The notes under the pieces: model-generated
Database searches by the model: none
Seen by the model: only the letters and a program-made list of their open reading frames with translations
Told to the model about the DNA's origin: nothing
Made by a program: the position numbers and the translations under genes
Shown here: one piece after another, positions 41,401-53,400 of the stretch
How positions within the stretch are numbered: the first letter of the stretch is position 1
Layout: each line of letters begins with the position of its first letter
From: Trileptium ribeirensis
Taxonomy: Eukaryota > Nematoda > Enoplea > Enoplida > Thoracostomopsidae
DNA length: 64,000 nucleotides
Reading direction: 5' to 3'
Assembly: GCA_030248225.1 (NCBI GenBank)
Contig: JASANE010011740.1
Span: forward strand, 1 to 64,000

Positions 41401-44400
41401 GTTCGCAACTGCATCAATCTTAATTTTAGGGCCAGTTTTGTTCCCATTTAGATGTCACTGGTCTTTATTTTTATCAGTGAAGTTGTAAAAGCGGTCCAGT
41501 ACAATCAGTACTAAACATGATAATACCTTTATTAGTAGGCTCATTCGTGTTGTCATCAATAGTAATTTCGTCATTCTGTTCGCTGAAACCGTCAAAACTC
41601 GTATTGTCCATAACCTTATCGTAACAAATGAGATAATCCTGTTAACATAAAGTGAAAACTCGAAAATTAAAACATTTGACGTACAAATAAGCTTAATTCT
41701 GATGGGTATTCAACATGAACATATCTAGTGAGAATATATTATAAAACAGGTTTTAACCCATGCGAACGTTATCGAGTAGTAACCGAATAATCGGTGGAAA
41801 ATTAAGACTCTTCATCCTAAAGATTTTTATCCTAAAACGAAAACTGTAGTAGTCTGTAACCTAGAGAACTAAACTTTGTTAGAGTAGTCGAAAAATCAAC
41901 TGTCATACACCATAAGTTACTAAAATTAAAGTATGGCCGACACTACTATGCATTGGTATAGATAGTTATGTTTTATATGAACTTAAATTCTGACATAGAA
42001 AAATGTACTGACATGTGGAACATGAGAAGTAACTAGGAAGCACTCAACAAAATCCTACATTTTAGTAGAGAATTTTGATTCAACTCATTGGTGATCATTA
42101 GATACAGGTTAGTAGGTACCGAATCCATATGAATACCGAAGCATACCTACTCCCTTACCGAGCACTTATAATTTAAACCATTCATTTGCCTTTTATTTTA
42201 AAAAGAATTACTTTTCCATTTTAAAAGATATACTATTTTAATGAAGAATTTTAGCGAAGAAATTTTAGCAGAAATTATGTTTATTTAAACCTCGAGACAA
42301 AAAACTGTAACAATGAATGCTCGGAACCTGTATTCCCGGGCGCCATGATATAATGAGGTCTTCTATATCTGAGGGCTATCTCCAGACCCGGTTCTTTTTT
42401 GTTTGGCGCTTGGTTTTTTCGTTTAGGCACATATATGGCGAAAGTATGAATTTTGATCGCAATCGAGCCGCGATGTTTTCGTAACGAGAACCGTTGAATT
42501 TTGTGCCAATATTGTAATTATTTATATGGCCCCTGTTCAATAAGACAATTAAATGCACACAGTTAATAAACACGAACAGGTTACATGATATATAGTCTAC
42601 TAGGTCTGAGAGTGTAATGATGAATGTGAAAATTTATACCATAACTGAACAATATTTTCTCATGGGACCCAGATGTTTGAAAGTAAAAAGGCGAAAATAC
42701 TGCAATGAAAAAACTCTAATTATTGTATCAAAATACCAAATAAGAGTTATTATTTTTAAGGTTATGTAAATGGTACTTGGAATTGTATGAACGAATTTAA
42801 CGGTAAAAAACAGTAAGAAGTTTATATATTTAATTGTAAAAGTTAGATTTCTTTAGAAAGTCTAAACCACGAGAAAATCATAATCGAAAATCAACAGCAG
42901 AAGCCAGTAGACTATCGGTAAACAATATATAAGCAAGGCGCTCAATACCACTAAGCACAAACCCATCCAAAAAGAAACACGAATGGTATAAAGTCAAAAC
43001 TCGCCGAAACTATTTTGGAAAAAGACTATAAAGGGAAAACAGCTAGAAATGAAGCTCTGACTAGGTATGTTCTAAAAGTTGGTCATGAAACTTTTATTGA
43101 ATAATTAAATAAACTGCCAAGCATAAAAAGTCCTAAAATATCAGTAGTAGAACAGAGTAGTTAAAATATTATTGAATAATTAAATAAACTGCCAAGCATA
43201 AAAAGTCCTAAAATATCAGTAGTAGAACAGAGTAGTTAAAATAATAAAGAATTGCTTTAGCCGATGGAATCATTGTACCATACATGAAAACGTTATATTA
43301 AAGAATTCAATTGAAACTATCTTAAATATCTCAAATGATATAGATTCTGTCAAACGAAAGGTGTAAGGCTGATAACTTCATACAAACTCTCATAAGAAAT
43401 CACCAATATATAAGAGGGAGCAAAATGGTTCTAAACCCAACGTAATGATGTATTCAGAGCCACTAAAAATAACACTTGGTATTGAACGGTAGTGACTGAT
43501 AATATAATACAAAACATTAAAACCCAGTAAAATAACCGGTGTTGCTTACTACTTGCAAGGAAACAAAACAGCATAACGAACATCTCCGAAACGTAAAAGC
43601 GAATTTAAACCTAAGAGAATTTGTGAACTGGACACTGTATGGATTAATGGTACAGTTTTAAGGGGTATATTAAACTCCGTTTAAAACGTAATATTAAAAC
43701 CTTGACCCGATGGCCATAATTCAACGAAATAATTGTTGATAAAACATTTTTCTAAGAAAATATGATAAACAGTAGTGAAAACAAGCCCATCACCCATCAG
43801 ATTGAAGACAAATTCCAATGTTACGATAAAACAGTTAAAAATGTGCTGCACGTTAACTAAAAACCCGATGGAATTAAGAGCCGCAACCCATTGTATTGAC
43901 TTGACGTGGGATTAACGAGCTCAAAACTAAAATCGTGGAAATTAAAAGTTAACTTACAATCTGAAATTGATGTGAAACTGTCCTGTATGGAGGATTATAT
44001 AGACGTAAAATTATTTGAAGTATAACGTTTTGATATCTGGAATTGTCAAACTGTGTTTAAAAAGATGATATAGTTAGAACGTGGTGCACGTAAACTAAAA
44101 ATCAATCGACAATACAGTTATGCAATACTCATGGTGAATCAAGGTTGTAAGTTAAATTATATAGATGCGCTGTAAGTAACCTTGTTAAGTTTAATAGAGT
44201 TAAAGTCTGGGGGTGTAAAGATTTAAGTTGAAAATTTCAGCCCCCCGCCCACAATGTAAGAGAAAAACATTCATGGTTTTAAACAAAAAGACTAGACCCG
44301 TGAACACTCCGAAATAACTTCTACTACGACCAAGCTAAATAGAAGTTATGAACAACCCAAATCATTCTTTAAAATAGAATTTTGGGATGTGATAATTCTT

Positions 44401-47400
44401 GTACCAGTTTTTAGGGAACTTGCCTAACGTGAAACAATCATTTTCGAATTGCAGTGCGCCTTTACTTTCCAACACTTTGACCGTAACACCATATTTACTC
44501 AGTTCTTTTTTACATAAATGTAGGTATCTGATAATTTTTTGCTTCTTCGGTTCATGTTGCGCTCTGACTCTAATTGTAGTTTTATTGTTACTACGCCGTT
44601 CGATGTTGAGCGTTTCCAAATGGAAAGCGTTACGAGTAATATTTGTGGCTGTATCTTTACGTACGAAAGAAACGACTATTGGATTGGGCTGAAAGCGTGT
44701 CCGAATACGGTGCATAGTAGAAATGTCCAAGTCAATGATGTTTGTGATGTTAGGTGCTGAGGTAATAACTGTAAAAATATCCAAAACTTTCTTACGTAGT
44801 AGAAGATCCGATTCCGTATTGTCTGTATTGTTGATTTGTTGCTGTAAATAAAGAAAGTTAACTTTTTTCGAAAACGAGTAATAAGAATTTGTGAGCATTG
44901 GTAATATGTAACTCGGACCAGTTGAAAGACAATGAAATTACAAATAGGTTTGGATTTTGCTAATCATATACCATCGATACATTTAAACGAAAGGAGGGTG
45001 ATAGTGTTAGTGGAGCGAACACGAATAACCAGTACCATTAGGTAGAATTCTAGTGTCCACAAAACATTGACAGAATAGAGATGAACTAATAATATGTAAC
45101 TATTCTGATACTTCCAAATAGATTCAGATAATCTAGACTATAAAGACATCGTAAAACCAAAAAGTAATGGGAATATGTTACCAAAATAAAGCGAAACCAG
45201 AGTAGATATATGAGAAACTTCAAAAATATATTGACTTAAGGTTAAGCTACAAATAGAAAACTTTAAAATTATCGAACCATATAAACAAAGTAGTAAGCAT
45301 CAAAGGTGCTAACTACATCCATTATCTTGAAGATAATGGTAGATCGTTTGAACCCCGCCCCAAAGTTTGAGGTTCAAATAGCCAAACTCCGGGGAGAAGG
45401 CTTAAGTTTGGGCAAAGTGTAATACAATGCCTAAAGTCACCAAACAAGTTGGAAACAGAACGTGAAGGTAACCACCAGCAGGTGAAGACCCAAAAATAAG
45501 TTTTAAATAAATAAGTGTTATCAATGGAGTCAAGGTTACCTCAACATTATACATGACTATGTTTCAGGGCTTCATTCGTTTGGCTTCTTTATGCATAAAA
45601 TTAAGCGTTCTGGCGTTGATATCGTCAATGTCGTGCAGTCTACTAGCTGTTTGATCCGTTCTTGTACTGCATCCAATACAATGTTCTGATATTCGTGTTG
45701 ATATCGTAGGTTAGTAGTGCGTTGTATGCCGTCCGAGACATTGTAATAACTGTTGCGTATGGCTTTGCTTGAGGAGGCATCGTTATCGTCTTGAGGATAG
45801 CATGTCGCTGTACGTTTACGACTATGTACTATAATAATAAAAATAATAGGGGTAAAGTATGGAAACTAGGAACGAAAGTACAAAAGGGTGAATAAAGTGA
45901 AGTCTATAGTTATAAATAATTAAAAAAGGAATGGCTCATAAGTAAACTGATAACTGATACAAACTTGTAAAAATTCAGGGCTGGTAGATTGAGTAATAAG
46001 TAAAATTCTGAATATTTTGTATGTTCAGAAAGCTAATGTAACTGAAAAAAGGGCTAATTCTATATAAGGCCTAAAATTATAGAGTTTAAGATTGTCTTTA
46101 ATGCAAAATTTCTTAAAAATAGTGTCGAACAGTCTCTTAAGGTAATCTCTTTTGAAAAGAGTTATGAGTAAATTACTACAATTTTGTTGAAAATGTGTAA
46201 ACTTAGCGTTCATTTTGGCGTATCTTATAAGTTGACTACGTATGATTAAATAGTAACAACCCCTAAAAAAAGTACGTGAGAGGTTACTGTTGTAATGTGG
46301 GAAGTTAAAGATTTCAAACTCAAAATCTTGCCTCTTGTCGTATAGGCAGATATCCGGTTTACCATGGAGGAATTTAATGTTAAGGTCCAGGACGTTAGCC
46401 TCTTGAGTGTTACTGTTAACTTTACATAAGCTTAGAGAGTTTGGGTAAATATCCTTATATAACTGGTCGAACACGTTGGAGTCATTAATCACTGTGAGGT
46501 CGTCAATATATCTGAACGCATATCTCAGTGGGTCACATAAGTCCTTACGGTATTTTAAATTGGTACATATGAAATTACGTTCGTAGTTGTGTAGATGTAG
46601 GTTACTGAAAAAGGCGCTGCATCTGTCCCCATAGGTATGCCAATGGTTTGTTTAAAAATCTATTTGCCAAACAAGAAATATGTATTGAAATCAGTGCTTT
46701 AAGAAGATTGATAATATCGTTTTTGGTTAAAAAATGTCTGTTTGGGTGTTTAGTTTTAGTATATGTCCGGAAAGTTTTGAAAGGTGAAACGCAAATCATT
46801 TTATAACTGTTTTTGAAAAAATGTCTAGCAACTGTTCTAAATTATTAATAATCTCAGTATGTTTGGTAGTATCGAGTGTAGAAAGTCATAGGTGTTAATA
46901 CTATGACAGCAGCGAGTTTTACTAAGTTTTGTAACCGTATTAATAATTGGACTATTATTATCTGTCATCCTAAAGGGGACGATACCAGTATATTTACCAA
47001 TGGACATACAATGCGTTAGATTGTATGAGTCTCAATGCTTTACCTAGAGTAGAAGACATATTTTTAGTAGTGGCTTTTTTGCTGCAGATGATACATCTAA
47101 ACTGCTTGGGGGTTTTATGGAATTTAGGGACGATTTGAACAAAAGGAAGCCCCGATATTACTATCAGTCGATAAAAGTGTCAATTTATCTGCTAATTTTA
47201 GTAAAATATTATTTGCCTCTTATATACTCATGTTGGAATTAGTGTATATTATTGTTAACCGTGGTATCAAGTTCTTTGAGAACTTGCTCGACGTAAAACT
47301 TCTTGCAGATAAACGCGTAATTTTGACAAGCTTTATCTGTAGTAGTAATCACAAAATTAGATTTAAGTTCGTATTGGCATTCTTGCATTTTATAATCCAG

Positions 47401-50400
47401 GGATGCGGTCCGTGAGCCTTAGGTAGGTCTTTAACATTATGTAGTTTGTTTTTAAAACGTAGAATAAGTAGGTTGCCCCAGTTGTCTATAGATTCATGCG
47501 GAATGTAAGTTTTATTTTTAAGTAAAGCACAATAATTATTAACATCGAAAGTAAAAGAAGAAATAAAATTAGATGGTACGGAATTATCTATCAATCTAAA
47601 TTTAGGTCCCGTCTCAAAGAGTTTCCTTAGTTTAGAATTATATACGATACTCAGTTTCCCCGTAATAATATGTCCGTAGTGCTTGTCTATATAGACACTA
47701 GAAGCACAGTTGCGCAACAAGTATAATTAAGTAAGGGGACCGAAAGTCGTCGAAAGCTATTTGTCTATAATTGAAAAATTTTGAGCTAATGGGAACATTG
47801 TATTTAAATGCCACCTCTGGTCTAAGATATTTCCATAGTTTGCGGTACGATATAATGTTTGTAGGACAAACTTTAAATAATTCTTCTGATTTAAGTATAC
47901 GAGCTAAAAATAATTGATCATAACCTTTATTCCTAAAGTGAACTGTAAAATATTGTTTGTTAATAGTTTTAGTTTATGTAACCTGGTTTTGTTTTTCTAA
48001 GTAATTTGTTAAAAGGTATTTAGGGATTTCTAAGTCCAGGAATGGGTTATTAATATAATTAGTAGTTAAGGAATTGGTTAATGTGTCCAATCTGCCCTAT
48101 GTTGGAATTGAAGATCGTATTAAAAACCCTTTTACGAATTTGACATAGCGTAGTACCATTATTAAAAATATGTATGAGATTAAATCGTGTTTTTGTTTTT
48201 CTACTTGGTGTACGTCCCCGTCCTTTCCCCTTTTGTCTCTTTTTAGGTTGTTTAAAAAGTTTGTAGTTATAATTATTAAGCAAGTTAAAATAATAATCCT
48301 CATTTGTTATACTCTCCAGCACTTAGTGTGTTTGTCTAAGATCATATGGTATTTTAGTAATGAAACTTGCTAAAATCCAGAAGGCTTCTCTGGAACGTCT
48401 GAGGGACGCGTTTTCGTCAGTATCCTTAAAATTGTCGTCAATTTTCTCAATAATTTGAACCCTTAAATGATTGATATTGCACTTGCCATCATTGAAGTGT
48501 TCACATTTAGATTTGCTATGTTTGTTGTCATTCCTAACTATTGCGTTTCTGTGTTCTCTAAATCTGTCTTTTAGACGTCGTGCTGTTTCTCCTACATATT
48601 GAATACCACAATTGTGGCAAGAGATAAGGTATGTAATGTTTTTGGTGTTACAGTGAGCTACTGGTAGGTGTATTAATATGTCGTTTAGTACTGAAATCTA
48701 AAATCCTGAATTTGGTATTATTATATGAACTCGTGAAATGTGTACTCGGTTCCATATAAGTACAGGTAACACATCTATTGGTACATATACTATTGTAGGC
48801 GTGATTGGGAAGTACGATGGCGACCAACCTCCCAGTGTAATCTAACCCCGAGAATGAGTCAAAACCATAGTTATATTGGTGTCTAAAACCGTCCGAAAAG
48901 CAGGGAACCGTAAACCCGGCGATTGTTAGCGCCCCTGACCATTTAAGGCCTTCGGGGGAATAGGGGCCGTAATATTATTTGTGTGAGGCATAAAATAAAA
49001 GTATCCAAATTTGACTGGTGAGAGGCCATCTCCACCAAACACCGGGGATAAGTGGTGTGCTTAGCCTATGGGCGAACCCTAACCGTAAGGCGACGATAAT
49101 CAGGGGAGGATTTGAAGTGGTTTGGACCTGTGGTGATGGTCTAGCAGTGTCTAACTAACAAAAATTACGACGATGTACAGGATAAACTGGAAATGTGTTA
49201 AAGAAAGTAACATTTATTGCTAAAAAAATTAAAATATTTTGTAGCAGGGTTAATGGATAGTACAGAAGGTGTATCCCACTATAGCAAAGCTAAAGCCAAT
49301 TGATTTGCATGTAACTGGTCAAATAAACGCAGATCTGAAAATGGTAGTGAAATTACCTAGCGTTATCTAAAGGAAGCCTGGAGGTATAAAAACTCGATAA
49401 AGTAGCTAAGTAGTTATGGAAAGAAAAGGGTAAAATATATAGTTAAAAGAAATAACATGTGAGCAGAAAAAAGTAATTCGATGATAGTGATTGCTGAATC
49501 TAGTGTACTGGAAAGCGAATTACATAAGTAAGTCCAGGGGCGGAGGGGAGTACCAAGCTCTATACTTGCTCGCCCCAAACCGACAAGAAGAAAAAACCGG
49601 TCCAGTACAATGAATCCGAAACATGATAATACCTTTATTTGTAGGCTTATTCGTGTTGTGATCAATAGTAATTTTGTTATTCTTATCGCTGAAACCGTCA
49701 AAATTCGTATTGTCCATAATCTTATCGTAACGAAAGAGATAATCCTGTCAACATAAAGAAAAATCTAAAAAATTAAAAGAAATTGACCCTAAAAATAAGA
49801 TTAATTTCGATGGGTATTCAACATGAACATAACTAGTGAGAAGATATGATAAAACAGATATTTAACCCCATGTGAACGTTATCGAGAAGGAATGAAGAAA
49901 ACCGGTGGAAAATTAAGAATTAGAAAATCAAAACCTGAAACTTTCATAGTGTAAAAAAAATTTGTTTATAAGTATCAAGAATAATGAAAACTTGATTTAA
50001 CAATATCAAGAGTTTATGAAAAACGTTATAATGCATATAGGAGTAAGACACACCTGTTTATGTACCTTTTTGGATTGAATTACGTGACCAATTAAAGGCT
50101 TTACCAATATGATATAAAGAATTGGATAGACTCCATTCAACTGTTCTCTCTTTATCCGACCAAGATTTCTTTGGAGAACCGACGTATAATATGTTCAATA
50201 ATTAACTAAAATTAAACCAGTTATATGAACCAGCGGCTATTAAACTTACTTGTTCTTTTAGTCTCTTTGGTTATTTGCCATGTGAATAGTACCTGGTATT
50301 ACCCGCCAAGTCTTAGAAGGTTATGCTGTATTTGCAAAATTTTTCTGTGGTGGTAGGATTAAACGGCGACACCTTCAGGTAAAGGCAAGTATAAAACACA

Positions 50401-53400
50401 TGAGTATGATCTAGTGTCATGCTCCCCAACCGATTTTTCATTTAACTCTTGATAATACTGTCGGTGTTTTACTAACAGAACTCATAATTCCTATTATTTC
50501 AAAGATGACATCCGTTTTACATTGATTATTGCAGAAACTTAGTGGAAGATATCCAATCCGAAAAAATACAGCCTTATTATTATCTCCAGTCCCAACTGTC
50601 GAAGGTATCTTCAATGATCACAGACTCAATAGCAATTATTCGGCCATTAGTTTCGCTTCAGCATCAGCTTCCTGGTCTGATGCATGGTAATGAAGATGTT
50701 GTGCAATGTAATACTTTTTAATAAAAGTGTCAACGGTTGCTTTTAATGTTTCAGCTGCAAAAATCACCGTTATTTACAAACAGGGGCTCCATTATGATGA
50801 GGTATCCGCTACCTGACATTGAATTAAGGACACCTACATGCAGTCTCATTCTTAAAAACTTTCATTGCCTTGTGAAAGGCGAGCAGATCTTTGTCTTATG
50901 CTTGCTTTTAGTGTTGTTTTATCCAGCGGCATTCGCGAACGGGGATTTCCGGATTTGAACCTCACACCTCTTATTAAAGTTATTTATAGAGAACTGCTAA
51001 AGAATGAAACTGTTGCAGTAGAAATTAAGACATTAGTTGTCGGTGCTTCATCAACCTCTACACGAGATGAAATTGCACAGCATGCAAAGTTAAAATGGGT
51101 AGCGAAGAAGTGCACCACATGATCAGTAGCTTGCATTATATCTGCGGCTAGGGACAGAAAATAAAAACAGGCCCTTTCGCCATTATGTCACTATAATTTG
51201 TCAAAATTATTGCGAAAAATTCGGAAAAATTCAGCTGCTCAAAATTGTTATTCGTGTTTTTTTGCGAGCTTATTAAGGAATCTTTACCGAGCATTAATTT
51301 ATATTTTTCGTCGCACATAAATATAAATCTGGTTCTCATCGCTGAAAATTTTGGCAATGGGGCATGAACTAAAAAGCCGAATCTGAACGTGGGGTGCAAA
51401 AGATGTTGCCAGGGGCATTTGCCAAAGAAAAAACAGTTAAAAATCATGTCAGAAACATTGCCAAAGGCTTCGTATGGAGAAGCTATTTGCAACAAATTTT
51501 GACAAAATTTGCTAGTTTTGGCTTCAGAAACTGACTTCAATACAAATTTTGAAAAAATTGGGTTTGGTACTTTGGACCGATTGGAAACTAAAAACTTTCT
51601 CCAGAGGCGGTGAACCGGGGGAGCCCAAAATTTTCCAGGGGGGCATGAACCGGGGCCCGCTTGAACAGGGAGAACCGAAAATTGCAGGGGGCCCCACCCC
51701 CCCCCGATTTGGACAGCCCTGTAAATACATTATAATTGTAATACTTTGTCGTCCTAGTAATATTTCCGAGTCAATTGAAGTTTCTGGCCGTTCAAGTATC
51801 AAGGGATATTTCAAGAAAATGCAGTCCAGTGCTGTTGAAACGGGAATTTTATGTATTGTAAACTAGTGCACTTGTCGTAATATGCCTTGCCTAGCGACTT
51901 TTAGGTTGCAGTGGTTTCTGTCAGCCCAAATATCGCACATAGATCGCTATCTTGTGGAATATTGTGTTATACCTGAGTTTGTTGTACTGCGTAGAGAAAG
52001 CACCAAAAATGTTGTCGCATTTTGAGCAAGCCAATTCTAGCAAACTGCGAGCATGTGACTCGCTCGAGATCTTGAAAGTATTTCGAAATAAGATATTTTT
52101 CCACTTTAGAACAAATTTATTTCGAGCGAGCGATGGTCATTTTTGGCGAGCATAAGTTTGCATGCGGGCTGTTAATACTAGCTCGCTTGCACGGTTCCTT
52201 AAGCTACCAAACAACAGCTTCTTGATATGCACCAGTTTTGCGTACCCACAGTCGCGGCCAAAAATAAGTGCAATCGAAATGGATCCAAATCGCAATCGAT
52301 CGAAATTTCGTTTCATCGCAATCGATCGAAATCAGTCGAGATTTTGTTTAATCGAAAGTGATCGAAAAATTTTTACAATAATTTTGAAATTTATCTACTG
52401 CGCCAAGACAAAACGGTCGAAATCGATCGAAATTTTCATTAATCGAAATCGATTCGGAATTTTGAGCTAGTCGAAATTGATTGAAATTTCGATCGATTCC
52501 TTTCCACTTAATTCTGGCTGTGACTATAGCTTGGACTCATACAATCCAGCTCTCATTCATGTCCGCTTTTCAGATATTGCACGACACACGCATTAATATG
52601 GATCTCATATATGGTTAAGGACAGCAGCAACGTCAATCTATTACTATTAAAAACAAACGCCATCCTTTAGAATAGGCATAATAATAATTTTTAAATAAAT
52701 TTCCTGTGTTGAATAAAATTATTCCAATTTATAATAACAGAAATCTACCTTGAAATTGAGGAGTTTTTTTAATTAACAATGGATCTATGATTGAATTTTA
52801 TATCTTTGTCGCTAACTAAATTTTAATGCATATGTTGTTTATGTCGTATGTTATTGCTTCGATACAGCTCAAGGACTTTAACAGAAGTAAATTTTTTTCA
52901 GTTATCCAAATCAACAAGTGATCGAGATGAAAGTGATGCCGGTGGAATCGCAAATAAGATAGGTGAGCAATAATTTGAATATTTTTACAGGCCGTCAGTT
53001 TACTTCAACACGTACAAAATTAACAAAATCGTTTTTAATACGAATGCTTAATAAATATTAGCAGATATATTTTTGTCCGCGACTATCATCATAGAGTTCC
53101 AGCAGCCCAAAAAATTTTTACCCACAGCACGAGAAATTAACACTTGTATCTTATCCTGAATCGTGCATCTTCTTCGCTCAAAAAGTAGCCAAACCTACCT
53201 TCGATACATATATTATTAGATGATGCACTGACACCAAATGGGTTTAAGACCATCTTCTTTGAAATATTGCTTATCCAGTTGAAGCTGGATGATTGAGCGA
53301 TTCTGGTTGATAAAATACTTCGGGCCCTTATTTTAACAGCCATATCTGAAATCTATGAAATCAACATCGGACCTATTCAAAAGCACAGCAAATACTGAGC

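Larger units (their letters stand above)
41492..49918 (-). mobile_element. Decayed Penelope-like retroelement with N-terminal GIY-YIG
   Basis: An 8.4-kb unit in ELP1 intron 8 bounded by direct repeats of about 320 bp. Read on the minus strand from 49.9 kb, the order is terminal repeat, GIY-YIG endonuclease (about 49.0-48.4 kb), RT N-terminal part (48.3-47.2 kb), RT core with a GIPMGT motif (about 46,630) and YIDD (about 46,505), RT C-terminus (to 46,025), an FP-like ORF (44.9-44.4 kb) and terminal repeat. In classical Penelope elements GIY-YIG is C-terminal. N-terminal placement is known for the Chlamys/Naiad clade, and Naiad-type elements are common in invertebrates. Several frameshifts show it is inactive. 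The intron placement is in antisense to ELP1. Confidence 0.8.
50802..52901. other. ELP1 intron between exons 10 and 11
   Basis: It holds the GC-rich element (51,329-51,721), the CTCGCTCG MITE (about 51,988-52,153) and the ATCGATCGAA MITE (52,249-52,526). A frame at 50,865-51,122 (TRDEIAQHAKLKW) has no recognisable homology. Confidence 0.5.

Noticed and set aside
50865..51122. 85-codon frame with TRDEIAQHAKLKW
   Set aside because: No recognisable homology, inside an ELP1 intron, and its mirror copy in the right arm is not kept open in the same way.
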